NCBI RefSeq assembly: GCF_010093045.1
Contig: NZ_CP048115.1
Location: 1,364,001-1,428,000, forward strand
Direction: 5' to 3'
DNA from: Mucilaginibacter sp. 14171R-50
GTDB lineage: Bacteria > Bacteroidota > Bacteroidia > Sphingobacteriales > Sphingobacteriaceae
DNA length: 64,000 nt
Below, piece after piece: positions 1 through 9,184 of the stretch. Position numbers and translations under genes: made by a program. Position 1 is the first letter of the stretch; every line of letters starts with the position of its first letter. The notes below the pieces were generated by a model. That model was not told where the DNA came from. It was given only the letters and a program-made list of their open reading frames with translations, and did no database searches.

Positions 1-411
1 CAGGCCAGGCAGCTCGGCGCCTGCGCGGGTGTAAATTACAAAGCGCAGGATTGGGCGCAGGAGTTGAAGCATTTTGCGGGAGGAGGCTTTGACATTATTG
101 TTGACAGCGCGCTTGGCCCCGATTTTGCCAGGATGCCCGATCTTTGCAACCCCGGCGGGCGCATAGTATTTTTTGGCGGTACAGCGGGTAATATCCCTGA
201 ATTAAATGCCCGGCCTATATTCTGGAAACAATTACAGATCATAGGGACGACGATGGGCACACAACAGGATTTTAAAGCCATGCTTGACTTTGTTAATTTA
301 CATAAAATAGTACCGGTGGTTGATGATGTGTACCCTTTAGCAGATGCTTCAAAAGCTTTTGATAAAATGGGTGCCGCAACGCAGTTCGGTAAAATTGTGA
401 TCAAGATCTGA
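1..411 (+). CDS. Zinc-type alcohol dehydrogenase / quinone oxidoreductase, C-terminal part
   Basis: The reading frame is open from the first base of the window, so the 5' part of the gene is missing. What remains is the end of the Rossmann fold and the C-terminal part of a medium-chain dehydrogenase/reductase: a stretch reading FDIIVDSALG, then GGRIVFFGG, and the typical ending in which a PLADASKAF segment precedes FGKIVIKI. Such enzymes oxidise alcohols or reduce quinones or enones with NAD(P)H. The catalytic and zinc ligands lie upstream of the window, so the substrate and zinc dependence cannot be judged. The next gene begins four bases after the stop, suggesting co-transcription with a flavin/iron-sulfur reductase. 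Confidence 0.8.
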   Translation, partial: QARQLGACAGVNYKAQDWAQELKHFAGGGFDIIVDSALGPDFARMPDLCNPGGRIVFFGGTAGNIPELNARPIFWKQLQIIGTTMGTQQDFKAMLDFVNLHKIVPVVDDVYPLADASKAFDKMGAATQFGKIVIKI

Positions 412-415
412 GCTG

Positions 416-1429
416 ATGCTGCAATTAAGAGTTGATGAAATAAAATGGGAACTGCCCGATACGGCCACATTTTACCTTGTTGAAGCGCAGGGCCGCCACG
501 TGGCATATAGAGCCGGGCAATTCCTCACACTGATATTTAATCACCACAGCCAGGAGATACGGCGCTCATACTCGTTAAGCTCTTCGCCTGATGAAGACCG
601 GCCGGCTATAACTGTTAAACGGGTTAGCAATGGCGAAATATCGCGTTTTCTGCTCACAAAAGTTAAGATAGGGGATGTATTATCCGCGGCCGAACCCGCG
701 GGGGTCTTTACCGTTACCGGGCATCCGCCTGAGAAGGACATTTTGTTGTTTGCTGCAGGGAGCGGAATTACACCCATATTCTCGATCATTAAGTATGTCC
801 TAAAACGCGCCGGAAAGAGCAAGCTGCACCTGATCTACAGTTCTCAGGATAGTAACTCCGTTTTGTTCGAAGCAGAGCTGAATGCTTTACAGGTGCTACA
901 TCCAGATAGGTTAAACATTACCTATTTATTAAGCAGCCATGCAAACCGCCTAACCAATATCAAGGTTGAGCAACTGGTAAACATGCAATTGGAATTTGAC
1001 AGGAATAAAGCGAAATTTTACCTTTGCGGGCCCTTTGTGTACATGCGGATGATCAGGCTTACCCTGCTGTACATGGGTATCGGACCAAGGCAAATACATA
1101 AAGAGAATTTTGTACTGGAAACTGTGCCCGTTACCGGCAGCCAAACCAATTACCCACCTCGGAATATCAGTGTTAACTTTAACAACGAACAACATAATAT
1201 AGTAGCGGGCGAAAACCAATCCATATTGCAGGCTGCCTTGCAAAACAATGTACCATTACCCTATAGCTGCCGCAGCGGGATCTGCTCGGCCTGTGTAGCG
1301 TTTTGCAAAACCGGTAGGGTAGAGATGGCCAAAAACGAAGTGCTTACCGATGATGACCTTGCCAAGGGCTGGATACTCACCTGCACAGGCCATGCGTTGA
1401 CGGATGATGTGGAGATTGAGTATAGGTAA
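416..1429 (+). CDS. PaaE-like ferredoxin reductase with C-terminal 2Fe-2S domain
   Basis: A 337-aa protein with the order FAD-binding ferredoxin reductase barrel (about 1-100, with RRSYSLSS at the flavin site), NAD(P)-binding domain (about 105-230, with the GSGITP loop) and plant-type ferredoxin domain (about 245-337). The ferredoxin cysteines are visible as CRSGICSAC and a final CTGH. This layout matches PaaE, the reductase of phenylacetyl-CoA epoxidase, and related electron-transfer proteins that pass electrons from NAD(P)H to an oxygenase. No paaABC genes are nearby, so the partner is unknown. It follows the oxidoreductase gene by four bases and probably shares its transcript. Confidence 0.85.
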   Translation: MLQLRVDEIKWELPDTATFYLVEAQGRHVAYRAGQFLTLIFNHHSQEIRRSYSLSSSPDEDRPAITVKRVSNGEISRFLLTKVKIGDVLSAAEPAGVFTVTGHPPEKDILLFAAGSGITPIFSIIKYVLKRAGKSKLHLIYSSQDSNSVLFEAELNALQVLHPDRLNITYLLSSHANRLTNIKVEQLVNMQLEFDRNKAKFYLCGPFVYMRMIRLTLLYMGIGPRQIHKENFVLETVPVTGSQTNYPPRNISVNFNNEQHNIVAGENQSILQAALQNNVPLPYSCRSGICSACVAFCKTGRVEMAKNEVLTDDDLAKGWILTCTGHALTDDVEIEYR

Positions 1430-1462
1430 GTTTTAGCTGTAATACTGATCGATAAAGCGGAC

Positions 1463-2647
1463 TTAACCCTTTGTCTCTAAAACCATCCGTCTGTGGGTTT
1501 TATGGTGCACGGCATTACGCGCTTTGCTTGTTTTAGATCTTGATTTTTTGCGCTTCCCTAACCAGATGATAAACCCGGTTACGGGCAGGCTGGCGCAGAT
1601 AAGGCTTGCTAAAAACGCGATGATCTTGGTGGTTAAACCGCCTATCTGGCCCACATGGATATCATAATTCATTTCGTTCAGTTTCAGGCCGGGGCTTTTT
1701 TTATTGTAGACATATGTTTTTAGCAATTTGCCGTTGTACTTATCAAACTCATAACCACTGGCATATGCGTAATGCATTGATTTAGGATAAGCGCCAACAC
1801 CAATAGCTCCTGCAACTGCCGGGTCGTTGTGGATTAAAAACATTTCGGCTTTAGGCGATTGCTGCCTGGCATGTGCAAATGCCATATCAACTACAGGTTG
1901 TTTGGCAACCCCGGCTTTCTTAAGCGAATCTGACTTAGGCTCCGTTACTTCATCTTCATATCTGATATTCCTGCCAATGTTTGCCGTGTTATATATGGCT
2001 CTGCTCACCGGTTCAAATGCTATGGCCAGGCCACTGATAGCAAGTATAATTGCTATGGATGTGGCGTAAAAACCAAGTACGTTATGCAGATCGTAGTTCA
2101 CCCTGCGCCAGCGGCCTCCCCATTTAATGGTAAAGCTGCGCTTACGGTCGGTTTTGCGTTTAGGCCACCACAAAATAAGGCCGGTTACCATGATCACCAT
2201 AAAAATGATAACAGCTACCCCAACAACCCATTTGCCTATTGCAGGCGGCAGCAATAAATAGAGGTGTATATACTCAACAATAATAAAAAAATTGGTTGCA
2301 GGGGTTTCGGTATGGGTAATTGTACCCGTGTAGGGGTTGATGAATATATAGATGTAACCGTCATTGCCCGTATTAGACAATACTGCAGCCGGCCTTTTTT
2401 CACCATAGTAGTACATGTAATCAGGCGATGCCTTCGGGAATTTATGTTTAGCAATATTGATCAGTTGAGATGGCTGCAGATAAGGCTTCCCATGCGACTC
2501 TACCCGGCGGTAATCATGCAAAGCGTCCTGTATTTCGTCCTGAAAGCAAAAAATACAACCCGTGATACTTACAATAAACACCACAAGCCCGGAAATAAAT
2601 CCGAGCCAGCGGTGGCAAAAAAGTAAACCTTTTTTAAATGGGGTCAT
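1463..2647 (-). CDS. PepSY-associated transmembrane protein, iron-uptake operon
   Basis: A 394-aa inner-membrane protein of the PepSY_TM family. A first transmembrane helix near residues 15-40 is followed by a periplasmic PepSY region, further helices near 140-160 and 190-215, a second periplasmic loop, and a last helix near 345-370 followed by a strongly basic tail. Family members are found beside TonB-dependent siderophore receptors and are thought to act as membrane-bound reductases or helpers that release iron from the siderophore. The gene starts three bases after the receptor gene on the same strand, so the two are almost certainly one operon. The exact activity is inferred from context. 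Confidence 0.85.
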   Translation of the reverse strand: MTPFKKGLLFCHRWLGFISGLVVFIVSITGCIFCFQDEIQDALHDYRRVESHGKPYLQPSQLINIAKHKFPKASPDYMYYYGEKRPAAVLSNTGNDGYIYIFINPYTGTITHTETPATNFFIIVEYIHLYLLLPPAIGKWVVGVAVIIFMVIMVTGLILWWPKRKTDRKRSFTIKWGGRWRRVNYDLHNVLGFYATSIAIILAISGLAIAFEPVSRAIYNTANIGRNIRYEDEVTEPKSDSLKKAGVAKQPVVDMAFAHARQQSPKAEMFLIHNDPAVAGAIGVGAYPKSMHYAYASGYEFDKYNGKLLKTYVYNKKSPGLKLNEMNYDIHVGQIGGLTTKIIAFLASLICASLPVTGFIIWLGKRKKSRSKTSKARNAVHHKTHRRMVLETKG

Positions 2648-2650
2648 TAC

Positions 2651-5095
2651 TTACAATTTATATGATGCACTTAAAACAAACTGGCGTAAACGTTGTGGGT
2701 TTACCGTTGTAAAACCGGTGTAGTAATGCTTGTCGGTAAGGTTATTGCCTGTTAACCCGATCCGATATTTTGGCCTGTCGAGATATATCGACGCATTTAG
2801 TAAGGTGTAAGATGGCAGTTCGAAAGTCCCCTCGCTAATGCTGTTTATGATCTTGTTGTTGCTGGCATAGTTTCCGCCAACGCCTACACCAAGGCCTTTA
2901 ACAAAGCTTTGCGGTAAACGGTAGCTGATGTAAAGGTTGGCCAGGTAAGGTGACCCCGCCGTGTTCGGGCGCAGGCCCTGTACATTATCTGCCGCCTTCG
3001 TAAATTTAGAATCGTTATATGAAAAGCCTGCTACAATGTTTACCGCCGGTATGGGGTTGGCAACCAGTTCGGCTTCGAAACCCTGGCTTAACTGTGTGCC
3101 ATCCTGAACCTGGCCAAAAACCGGCGAGTTTGGCAAGGGGCGCAATACGTTAGTAACGTTAATTCGATAGTAGCTTATTGTACTGTTTAACTTGCCGTTA
3201 AATAAGGATGTTTTTATTCCTCCCTCAATCTGGTTAGCGTTTTGCAAGTCGGCAACGGCAGGCTGGCCATCACCATTTGTATAAACACCGGGGTTAACAA
3301 ACCCGTTCTGGTAATTGGCAAATAACGAAAGGGCCTCTTTTAACGGTTGATAGATCAACCCAAACTTTGGCGAATATGCAGTTTGATCAAAGGGTTTACT
3401 AACCTGTTCGCCATCTACGTTATACGAGCCTTTGTTCTCGTAGCGGTCTACCCGCACGCCAACCGAAGCGATGAGTTTATCCGTTAAGTTAAGCACATCA
3501 GACACGTAGGCGCTATACGTATTGGTTTTGTAAATATACGGATATGGCGTGCCCGGGTCTACGGCATCAACCGCTTGCTTATTAAAATTGCCGTAATCAA
3601 AATTTGCATCGTTTATGGGGGCATAACCGTATTGATGGTCAAGGAAGATCTGGTGCGAGTTTTGGCGCTGAAAATCTAAACCGAACACAACACGGTTACG
3701 CATGCTGCCAATATTAAAATCACCATTGATATTTTCCTGAACCTGGATAGCACCAAGCTTGCTGTTCGCGGTCGACTGGTCATTACGCAGGATGTAGTTG
3801 CCTTCACCAGGCAGGTCTGGAGCGTTGTAAGGCGCTGCCATAGCGATAGCGTCCGTTATCAGATAATAGTAAGGGCTCGGGCCATCAGAATAGCTATTTG
3901 ATGACGAGAAAATGGTTTGCGAAGTGAACTTATCAGATATCTTATACTTAGCCTCTGCAAAGTAGTTTAAACTGCGTGAGTATGAAGTTACATTATCGTT
4001 AGCGTAGGCCTGCTTATAGTCTATTTTTAACTGGTTTGCATTGGTAACACCCAGGTCTTTCGGGCTCGACCAGAAAAAGAAGAACGGCTTGGCCGAGCTA
4101 CGCCCGTAAAACATTTCCGCCTCAAACAGGAAAGACAACCTGTCGCTTGCTTTTACAGAAAGACTTGGGGCAAAGGCAAAAGTGCGGTTTTTACCATAGT
4201 TTTGGAAACTGCCCTCGTAGCTATACGCGCCATTTAAACGGAAGGCGATATCAGAACCGATAGGGGTGTTAACATCGATTGTGGTGCGGTTTAGAGCATA
4301 ACTGCCAACGGACTGACCGATTTCGGCCCCGAAAGTACCGTAAGGCTTTTTGGTGACCCTGTTTATTAACCCACCAAATGAGGTGACTGTGCTGCCGAAC
4401 AACGTAGCCGAAGGGCCTTTGATAACTTCAATCTTATCGATATTAACAGCGTCGATGCTGCTGGTTACTAAACCGGCTATACCGTTACGAACGCGTGTTT
4501 GCGTAGTAAAGCCGCGCAGGGTAAAATAACCGCCGCCATCGCCGGCCCGTCCTGTAGCATCCCACATTTTTTGGATGCCTGAAGCATTTTTTAAGGCATC
4601 GTCAACCGTAAATAATTGCTGTTCCTTGATCAGCTCGCTGCTGATAGTGGTATAGCTCTGGGCATTTTCCAGGTTGTCCAATGGTATTTTACCTACGTCG
4701 GTACTTACCTTGCGGGTAAAACGGTTTGCCCTGTTAGCAATCACGTTTACTTCTGTAAGTTGCGATAGGCTGGCTTTTATTACTATCTGCGGAACCGTTA
4801 CGGTTTGATTTGCAAGAACCGTTACAGGTACTTCAACACGCTCTACACCCACATATGATATGATAATGGTATAAGATCCTGACGGTGCCTTAAAAGAAAA
4901 TTCGCCATTTGACCGGGTGGTTGTGCCATAGCCGGTACCTTCCAGGCCAATTGATACATTGTCGGCAGCTTCGTTTTTCGTAGTTACTACTTTACCCTGA
5001 ACAGCTCCTTTATTTTGAGCAAAAGATACTTTTGGTAAAAACATTGAAAGCAATGCACTGCATATTGCTAATAGTGTAAGTTGATATTTGACCAT
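2651..5095 (-). CDS. TonB-dependent siderophore receptor
   Basis: An 814-aa outer-membrane receptor. It has a signal peptide (about 1-26), a CarboxypepD_reg-like beta-sandwich (about 30-110) common in Bacteroidota receptors, a plug domain (about 130-250, with the DGGGYFTLRG stretch) and a 22-stranded barrel ending in an aromatic/hydrophobic C terminus (FVLSASYKL). Receptors of this FhuA/FecA-like class import ferric siderophores using TonB energy. The PepSY membrane gene immediately downstream supports an iron role. The ligand cannot be told from sequence. It lacks the SusD partner expected of a polysaccharide receptor. Confidence 0.9.
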   Translation of the reverse strand: MVKYQLTLLAICSALLSMFLPKVSFAQNKGAVQGKVVTTKNEAADNVSIGLEGTGYGTTTRSNGEFSFKAPSGSYTIIISYVGVERVEVPVTVLANQTVTVPQIVIKASLSQLTEVNVIANRANRFTRKVSTDVGKIPLDNLENAQSYTTISSELIKEQQLFTVDDALKNASGIQKMWDATGRAGDGGGYFTLRGFTTQTRVRNGIAGLVTSSIDAVNIDKIEVIKGPSATLFGSTVTSFGGLINRVTKKPYGTFGAEIGQSVGSYALNRTTIDVNTPIGSDIAFRLNGAYSYEGSFQNYGKNRTFAFAPSLSVKASDRLSFLFEAEMFYGRSSAKPFFFFWSSPKDLGVTNANQLKIDYKQAYANDNVTSYSRSLNYFAEAKYKISDKFTSQTIFSSSNSYSDGPSPYYYLITDAIAMAAPYNAPDLPGEGNYILRNDQSTANSKLGAIQVQENINGDFNIGSMRNRVVFGLDFQRQNSHQIFLDHQYGYAPINDANFDYGNFNKQAVDAVDPGTPYPYIYKTNTYSAYVSDVLNLTDKLIASVGVRVDRYENKGSYNVDGEQVSKPFDQTAYSPKFGLIYQPLKEALSLFANYQNGFVNPGVYTNGDGQPAVADLQNANQIEGGIKTSLFNGKLNSTISYYRINVTNVLRPLPNSPVFGQVQDGTQLSQGFEAELVANPIPAVNIVAGFSYNDSKFTKAADNVQGLRPNTAGSPYLANLYISYRLPQSFVKGLGVGVGGNYASNNKIINSISEGTFELPSYTLLNASIYLDRPKYRIGLTGNNLTDKHYYTGFTTVNPQRLRQFVLSASYKL

Positions 5096-5125
5096 TTCTT
5101 ATTAAGACTAATTATAAATAATGGC

Positions 5126-5157
5126 CAAAAGTATATTAAGAATATATACTATCCAAA
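5126..5157 (-). promoter_or_regulatory. Bacteroidota-type promoter for the receptor/PepSY operon
   Basis: Read on the minus strand there is a TTTG box (5154-5157) and, 20 bases downstream, TACTTTTG (5126-5133), which fits the TAnnTTTG -7 element of the Bacteroidota primary sigma factor. The normal spacing is about 19 bases. It lies about 30 bases upstream of the receptor start codon. No Fur box was recognised by eye. Confidence 0.55.
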
Positions 5158-5251
5158 TTATTTAGAATAATTATAAATAAGTGATTGAATTGGAGTGAGT
5201 AATTTATTAGAATAAGGATATCGTAGGATATATGCAATCCCGCAAACAACT

Positions 5252-5283
5252 AAAAAGGCCAGAGTTGGAACTCTGGCCTTTTT
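5252..5283. terminator. Rho-independent terminator, bidirectional
   Basis: A perfect 15-base inverted repeat (5252-5266 with 5269-5283) around a two-base loop, with an A run on one side and a T run on the other. It lies just downstream of the minus-strand gene that ends at 5303 and would end its transcript before the iron operon promoter. Confidence 0.85.
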
Positions 5284-5302
5284 AAAGTGCTAACAAGCGC
5301 TT

Positions 5303-5956
5303 CTACTTATTGCTAAACTCAATTAGCTTTATCATATCCGCAATATTGTAAATACTCGTATGATTTTCCTTAATAAAGGCGTCGATCTGGTTTTCTTTAC
5401 CCGGAAATATTTTATCAAGCGATTTGAGGTTATTGACCTGTATAAAATCATTTCCTTTTTTGAGCCAGTAAACTACCTGGTTGTTTATTTTATACCCTTT
5501 TTTAAGCTGCATATCATAGCTGCCGGGTTTTTGATTATCCTTTTTGGTGACACCGATAGTACCGCCAATGGCACCTCCAACACCAATTTCATCTGCCGAA
5601 GCTTTAACCGCTTTGCCTTTATATTGGGCAAATAAGCTAACAGGTGTTTTAGTAAGTTTTTCGTAGAACACTTTATTTGCCGGTACAAATACAAAGTTTT
5701 GGATTACAATACTGTCTATATTGCTAACATCATCAAGGATTAGTTTGCTACCGTTCTGGTCGAACATCATTTCCTGTGTAACGGTATTATAATCAAGAGA
5801 GGCCTCAACAGTGGCGCCACCTTTTTGGAAAACGGTACCTGTTTTAAATTCGGGAAATATAAAGGGAGAAGTGGTTTGATTTGCGGTAGCCTGCGCAAAA
5901 ATGGCTGGTGCACTGAGCAATATAGCAGCAGCGCTTAAAAAAAATGTTTTTTTCAA
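5303..5956 (-). CDS. Secreted hypothetical protein
   Basis: A 217-aa protein with a clear signal peptide (basic start, hydrophobic core about 5-18, cleavage near AIFAQA). The mature part is about 195 residues with no family I can name. It has a Gly-rich stretch near the middle (GVGGAIGGTIGVTKK) and many lysines. The length and pattern are typical of Bacteroidota outer periplasmic proteins of unknown function. It stands alone between two terminators, so it is probably a single-gene transcript. Confidence 0.7.
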   Translation of the reverse strand: MKKTFFLSAAAILLSAPAIFAQATANQTTSPFIFPEFKTGTVFQKGGATVEASLDYNTVTQEMMFDQNGSKLILDDVSNIDSIVIQNFVFVPANKVFYEKLTKTPVSLFAQYKGKAVKASADEIGVGGAIGGTIGVTKKDNQKPGSYDMQLKKGYKINNQVVYWLKKGNDFIQVNNLKSLDKIFPGKENQIDAFIKENHTSIYNIADMIKLIEFSNK

Positions 5957-6047
5957 TTTATTAAAGTTTAAGGTTATGTATATGCCTTAGACGGTAAATT
6001 TAAGTATTGGTTTAAAATAATATAAATTCTTTTTGGCGAGATAAGCA

Positions 6048-6075
6048 CAAAAAAAGCGGCTTTATGCAAGCCGCT
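6048..6075 (-). terminator. Rho-independent terminator of the xylose operon
   Basis: The inverted repeat AGCGGCTT / AAGCCGCT (6055-6062 and 6068-6075) is followed on the minus strand by a run of Ts (6048-6054 on the plus strand are As). It lies about 20 bases beyond the stop of the symporter gene, the last gene of the xylose operon. Confidence 0.85.
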
Positions 6076-6096
6076 CCGATATTCAGAATTCCTATT

Positions 6097-7797
6097 TTAC
6101 CAAAAGAACGAATATAAAGCCACTATAATACCGCCTACTATGAGCGCCCCGGCAGTAAATGCGCGCGAGGTTTTAAACATCGAGGCATCAATTTCCAGGC
6201 CGTTGGTTTTAACGCCTTTAGCCTGGTCAATTTTTGAAATGATGATCATCCCTATCACGCAAAGCACAAACACAAAGCCCATACGGTCTATAAAGGGGAT
6301 CTCATATAGTTTGGTAACTTTATCATCCTGTAAGGCTTGTTTTGCAAAGCCATAAGGGTATAAAAAGCTAAGGTCGGCGAAGCGCGGAAGCAGTTTAAAG
6401 AACACTGAAAATATAAAGCCGCCTATGGTAGCAAATAAAGCCGCGTTAGACGATGCCTTTTTCCAGAAGAAGCCCAGGATGAACATGGCAAATATACCCG
6501 GCGATACAAAACCGGTGTACTCCTGTATGTATTGGAAACCCTGCTTGCCTTCGCCCATTAAGCGCTCGCCAATTACCAGCGACATTGCAACACCTAAGCC
6601 CATAGCTACCAAAACCGACCATTTACCAAATAATACTAACTTTTTTTCGGTGGCCTTGGTGTTGATGGCTTTTTTATAAACATCCAGTGTAAATATGGTA
6701 GCTATACTGTTTGCCTTGCCGGCCAGCGAGGCCACTATTGCCGCTGTAAGCGCGGCAAACGATAAGCCCTTTAACCCGGCAGGCAAAAGGTTTAAAAGCG
6801 AAGGGTACGCTTTATTTACATCCACAACGCCCGATGAACTTAGCATCTCGTGGTGGAACATCCCCCGTTGATAAAGCACATAAGCTGCTATACCGGGTAA
6901 TACCACAATAACCGGCATCAGTAGTTTTAAGAAAGCCGCAAACAGGATACCCGCGCGCGCTGTTTTAAGATCGGCGCCTAAGGCCCTTTGTGTAATGTAT
7001 TGGTTACAGCCCCAGTAGTTAAGGTTAACAATGATCATACCGCCTATTAAAACCGAAAGGCCCGGCATATCCATATAATTTTCGTTCTCTTTCTTAAATA
7101 TCATATGGAAGTGTTCCGAGGCCTCGTTATGCAATATTTTTAGGCCCGAAAGGATGGAATGGTCGGCTGCGCCTTCTGTTAATTTGCCCAATGCTATGTA
7201 CGTAGCGGCTAACCCGCCAAGTACCAATACAAACACCTGTATAACGTCGGTATAGCCAATTACCTTCATGCCGCCTAATGTTATAATAACAGCAAATACG
7301 GCTAAAGCAATTATACAGAAGTAAATATTTAAGCCTGATATACCGCTTATTGCTAATGCACCAAGGTACAGGATAGACATAAGGTTAACCACGATATATA
7401 GCAACAGCCAGAAGATAGCCATAACCATAGCCACTGTGCCGTTATACCGCTGGTGCAAAAACTGCGGCATGGTAAATATTTTGTTCTTTAAATATATGGG
7501 GATAAAAAATATCGCTACAATAATGAGCGTTGCTGCCGCCATCCACTCGTATGTAGATATCGCAAGCCCCATTTTAAACGCGGAACCACTGGTACCTATA
7601 AATTGCTCGGCAGATATATTTGAGGCTATCAGCGATGCGCCGATTGCCCACCAGGTAAGGGAACCTTCGGCCAAAAAATAATCTTTTGAGGTTGCATCGG
7701 TATTGCGTTTACGCTTGTAAATCCAATATCCGTAAAAAGATACGATCAAAAAATAAATAAGGAAGACGATCTTATCGCCAAAGGTAAGAGAGTTCAT
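6097..7797 (-). CDS. Sodium:solute symporter, probable xylose transporter
   Basis: A 566-aa integral membrane protein of the sodium/solute symporter (SSS, SGLT-like) family with about 14 hydrophobic helices. The early stretch around residues 40-75 (YFLAEGSLTWWAIGASLIAS followed by NISAEQFIG) is a signature of sugar transporters in this family. It is the last gene of a three-gene minus-strand cluster with xylose isomerase and xylulokinase, so xylose import with sodium is the most likely role. Related SSS members carry galactose, glucose or myo-inositol, so the sugar is inferred from neighbours. Confidence 0.85.
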   Translation of the reverse strand: MNSLTFGDKIVFLIYFLIVSFYGYWIYKRKRNTDATSKDYFLAEGSLTWWAIGASLIASNISAEQFIGTSGSAFKMGLAISTYEWMAAATLIIVAIFFIPIYLKNKIFTMPQFLHQRYNGTVAMVMAIFWLLLYIVVNLMSILYLGALAISGISGLNIYFCIIALAVFAVIITLGGMKVIGYTDVIQVFVLVLGGLAATYIALGKLTEGAADHSILSGLKILHNEASEHFHMIFKKENENYMDMPGLSVLIGGMIIVNLNYWGCNQYITQRALGADLKTARAGILFAAFLKLLMPVIVVLPGIAAYVLYQRGMFHHEMLSSSGVVDVNKAYPSLLNLLPAGLKGLSFAALTAAIVASLAGKANSIATIFTLDVYKKAINTKATEKKLVLFGKWSVLVAMGLGVAMSLVIGERLMGEGKQGFQYIQEYTGFVSPGIFAMFILGFFWKKASSNAALFATIGGFIFSVFFKLLPRFADLSFLYPYGFAKQALQDDKVTKLYEIPFIDRMGFVFVLCVIGMIIISKIDQAKGVKTNGLEIDASMFKTSRAFTAGALIVGGIIVALYSFFW

Positions 7798-7840
7798 TTA
7801 TCTGGTTTAAATAGGTTTATAATCGGGAGCTTAATAATAG

Positions 7841-9169
7841 TTATATATATCGGTTAATCAAATTTTCAAGGTACTCCTGTTTGCCGCTTATGGTTTCCGG
7901 CTCGCCATTTTCCACGGCATATTTCCGTAAGTCTTCTAACGATAACTTGCCCGCTTCAAAATCCTTACCCGCGCCGCTGTCGAAAGATGCGTAACGATCT
8001 GCACGTATTTTTTTGTAATCGGATTTTTGCAGGATATTATCAGCGATGACGAGCGCCCGCGCAAATATGTCCATCCCACCTATATGCGCGTAGAACAGAT
8101 CGGCCGGGTCTGTAGAGTTACGACGGATCTTGGCATCAAAGTTTATCCCGCCACCGCCAAAGCCGCCGGCCTGTAGTATGATCAGCATATATTCGGTAAC
8201 CTCGGTAATGTCATTCGGGAACTGGTCGGTATCCCAGCCATTTTGGTAATCGCCCCGGTTGGCATCTATCGAGCCCAGCAGTCCGGCATCCGCGGCTACC
8301 TGCAGGTCGTGCTGAAAAGTGTGGCCTGCCAGTGTGGCGTGGTTAACTTCAAGATTTAGTTTAAAATCGTCTATCAGGCCATATTTTTGCAGAAAGCCCA
8401 ATACGGTTGCCGCGTCATAGTCGTACTGATGTTTGGTAGGTTCACAAGGTTTGGGTTCTATAAAGAAATTGCCATTAAACCCTTGCTTGCGGGCGTAATC
8501 TTTTGCGGTATGCAGGAATTTTGCAAGATGCTCCTGTTCGCGCTTCATATCGGTGTTTAGCAGGGTCATGTAACCCTCGCGTCCGCCCCAAAAAACGTAG
8601 TTCTCGCCCCCAAGTGCAATGGTAGCATCAAGCGCCGCCTTTACCTGCGTGCCTGCATGCGCCAGTACATGAAAATTAGGGTTTGTTGCCGCCCCGTTCA
8701 TATACCTGCGGTTGCTGAACAGGTTTGATGTGCCCCACAGCAATTTTACGCCGCTATCCTCCTGTTTTTGTTTAGCGTAGCCAACCATAGTCTGCAAGCG
8801 GCGGTCGTTTTCATTAATATCGTTTGTGTAATCAACTATGTCCACGTCGTGGAAACAATAAAATGGTAAGTTCATTTTGGTGATAAACTCAAAAGCCGCG
8901 TCCATTTTATCTTTGGCGCGCTCAATGGCATCATCCTTAAGGCTCCACGGGAATATATGCGTTGGTTCGCCAAACGGGTCAGCGCCGTTACCACAGAACG
9001 AATGCCAGTAAGCACAGGCAAAGCGCAAGTGATCTTTCATGGGTTTACCTGCTATTACCTTATCCGCATCGTACCAGCGAAACGCCAGCGGGTTATCTGA
9101 TTGCGGCCCCTCGTACTTTATCTGCCCTATTCCCTTAAAAAACTCTTTTTCTCCGGTTACAATTCCCAT
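7841..9169 (-). CDS. xylA: Xylose isomerase
   Basis: A 442-aa TIM-barrel enzyme converting D-xylose to D-xylulose in the cytoplasm, full length for the class II family. Visible active-site features are FCFHDVD-type residues near 105-110 (His107, Asp110), the metal-ligand segment FFIEPKP with Glu238 and Lys240, and [17 protein letters not shown] with further Glu and His ligands. It lies 15 bases downstream of xylB and 43 bases upstream of the symporter, all on one strand. A host metabolic gene with no sign of transfer. Confidence 0.96.
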   Translation of the reverse strand: MGIVTGEKEFFKGIGQIKYEGPQSDNPLAFRWYDADKVIAGKPMKDHLRFACAYWHSFCGNGADPFGEPTHIFPWSLKDDAIERAKDKMDAAFEFITKMNLPFYCFHDVDIVDYTNDINENDRRLQTMVGYAKQKQEDSGVKLLWGTSNLFSNRRYMNGAATNPNFHVLAHAGTQVKAALDATIALGGENYVFWGGREGYMTLLNTDMKREQEHLAKFLHTAKDYARKQGFNGNFFIEPKPCEPTKHQYDYDAATVLGFLQKYGLIDDFKLNLEVNHATLAGHTFQHDLQVAADAGLLGSIDANRGDYQNGWDTDQFPNDITEVTEYMLIILQAGGFGGGGINFDAKIRRNSTDPADLFYAHIGGMDIFARALVIADNILQKSDYKKIRADRYASFDSGAGKDFEAGKLSLEDLRKYAVENGEPETISGKQEYLENLINRYI

Positions 9170-9184
9170 AATTTTATTATTGAG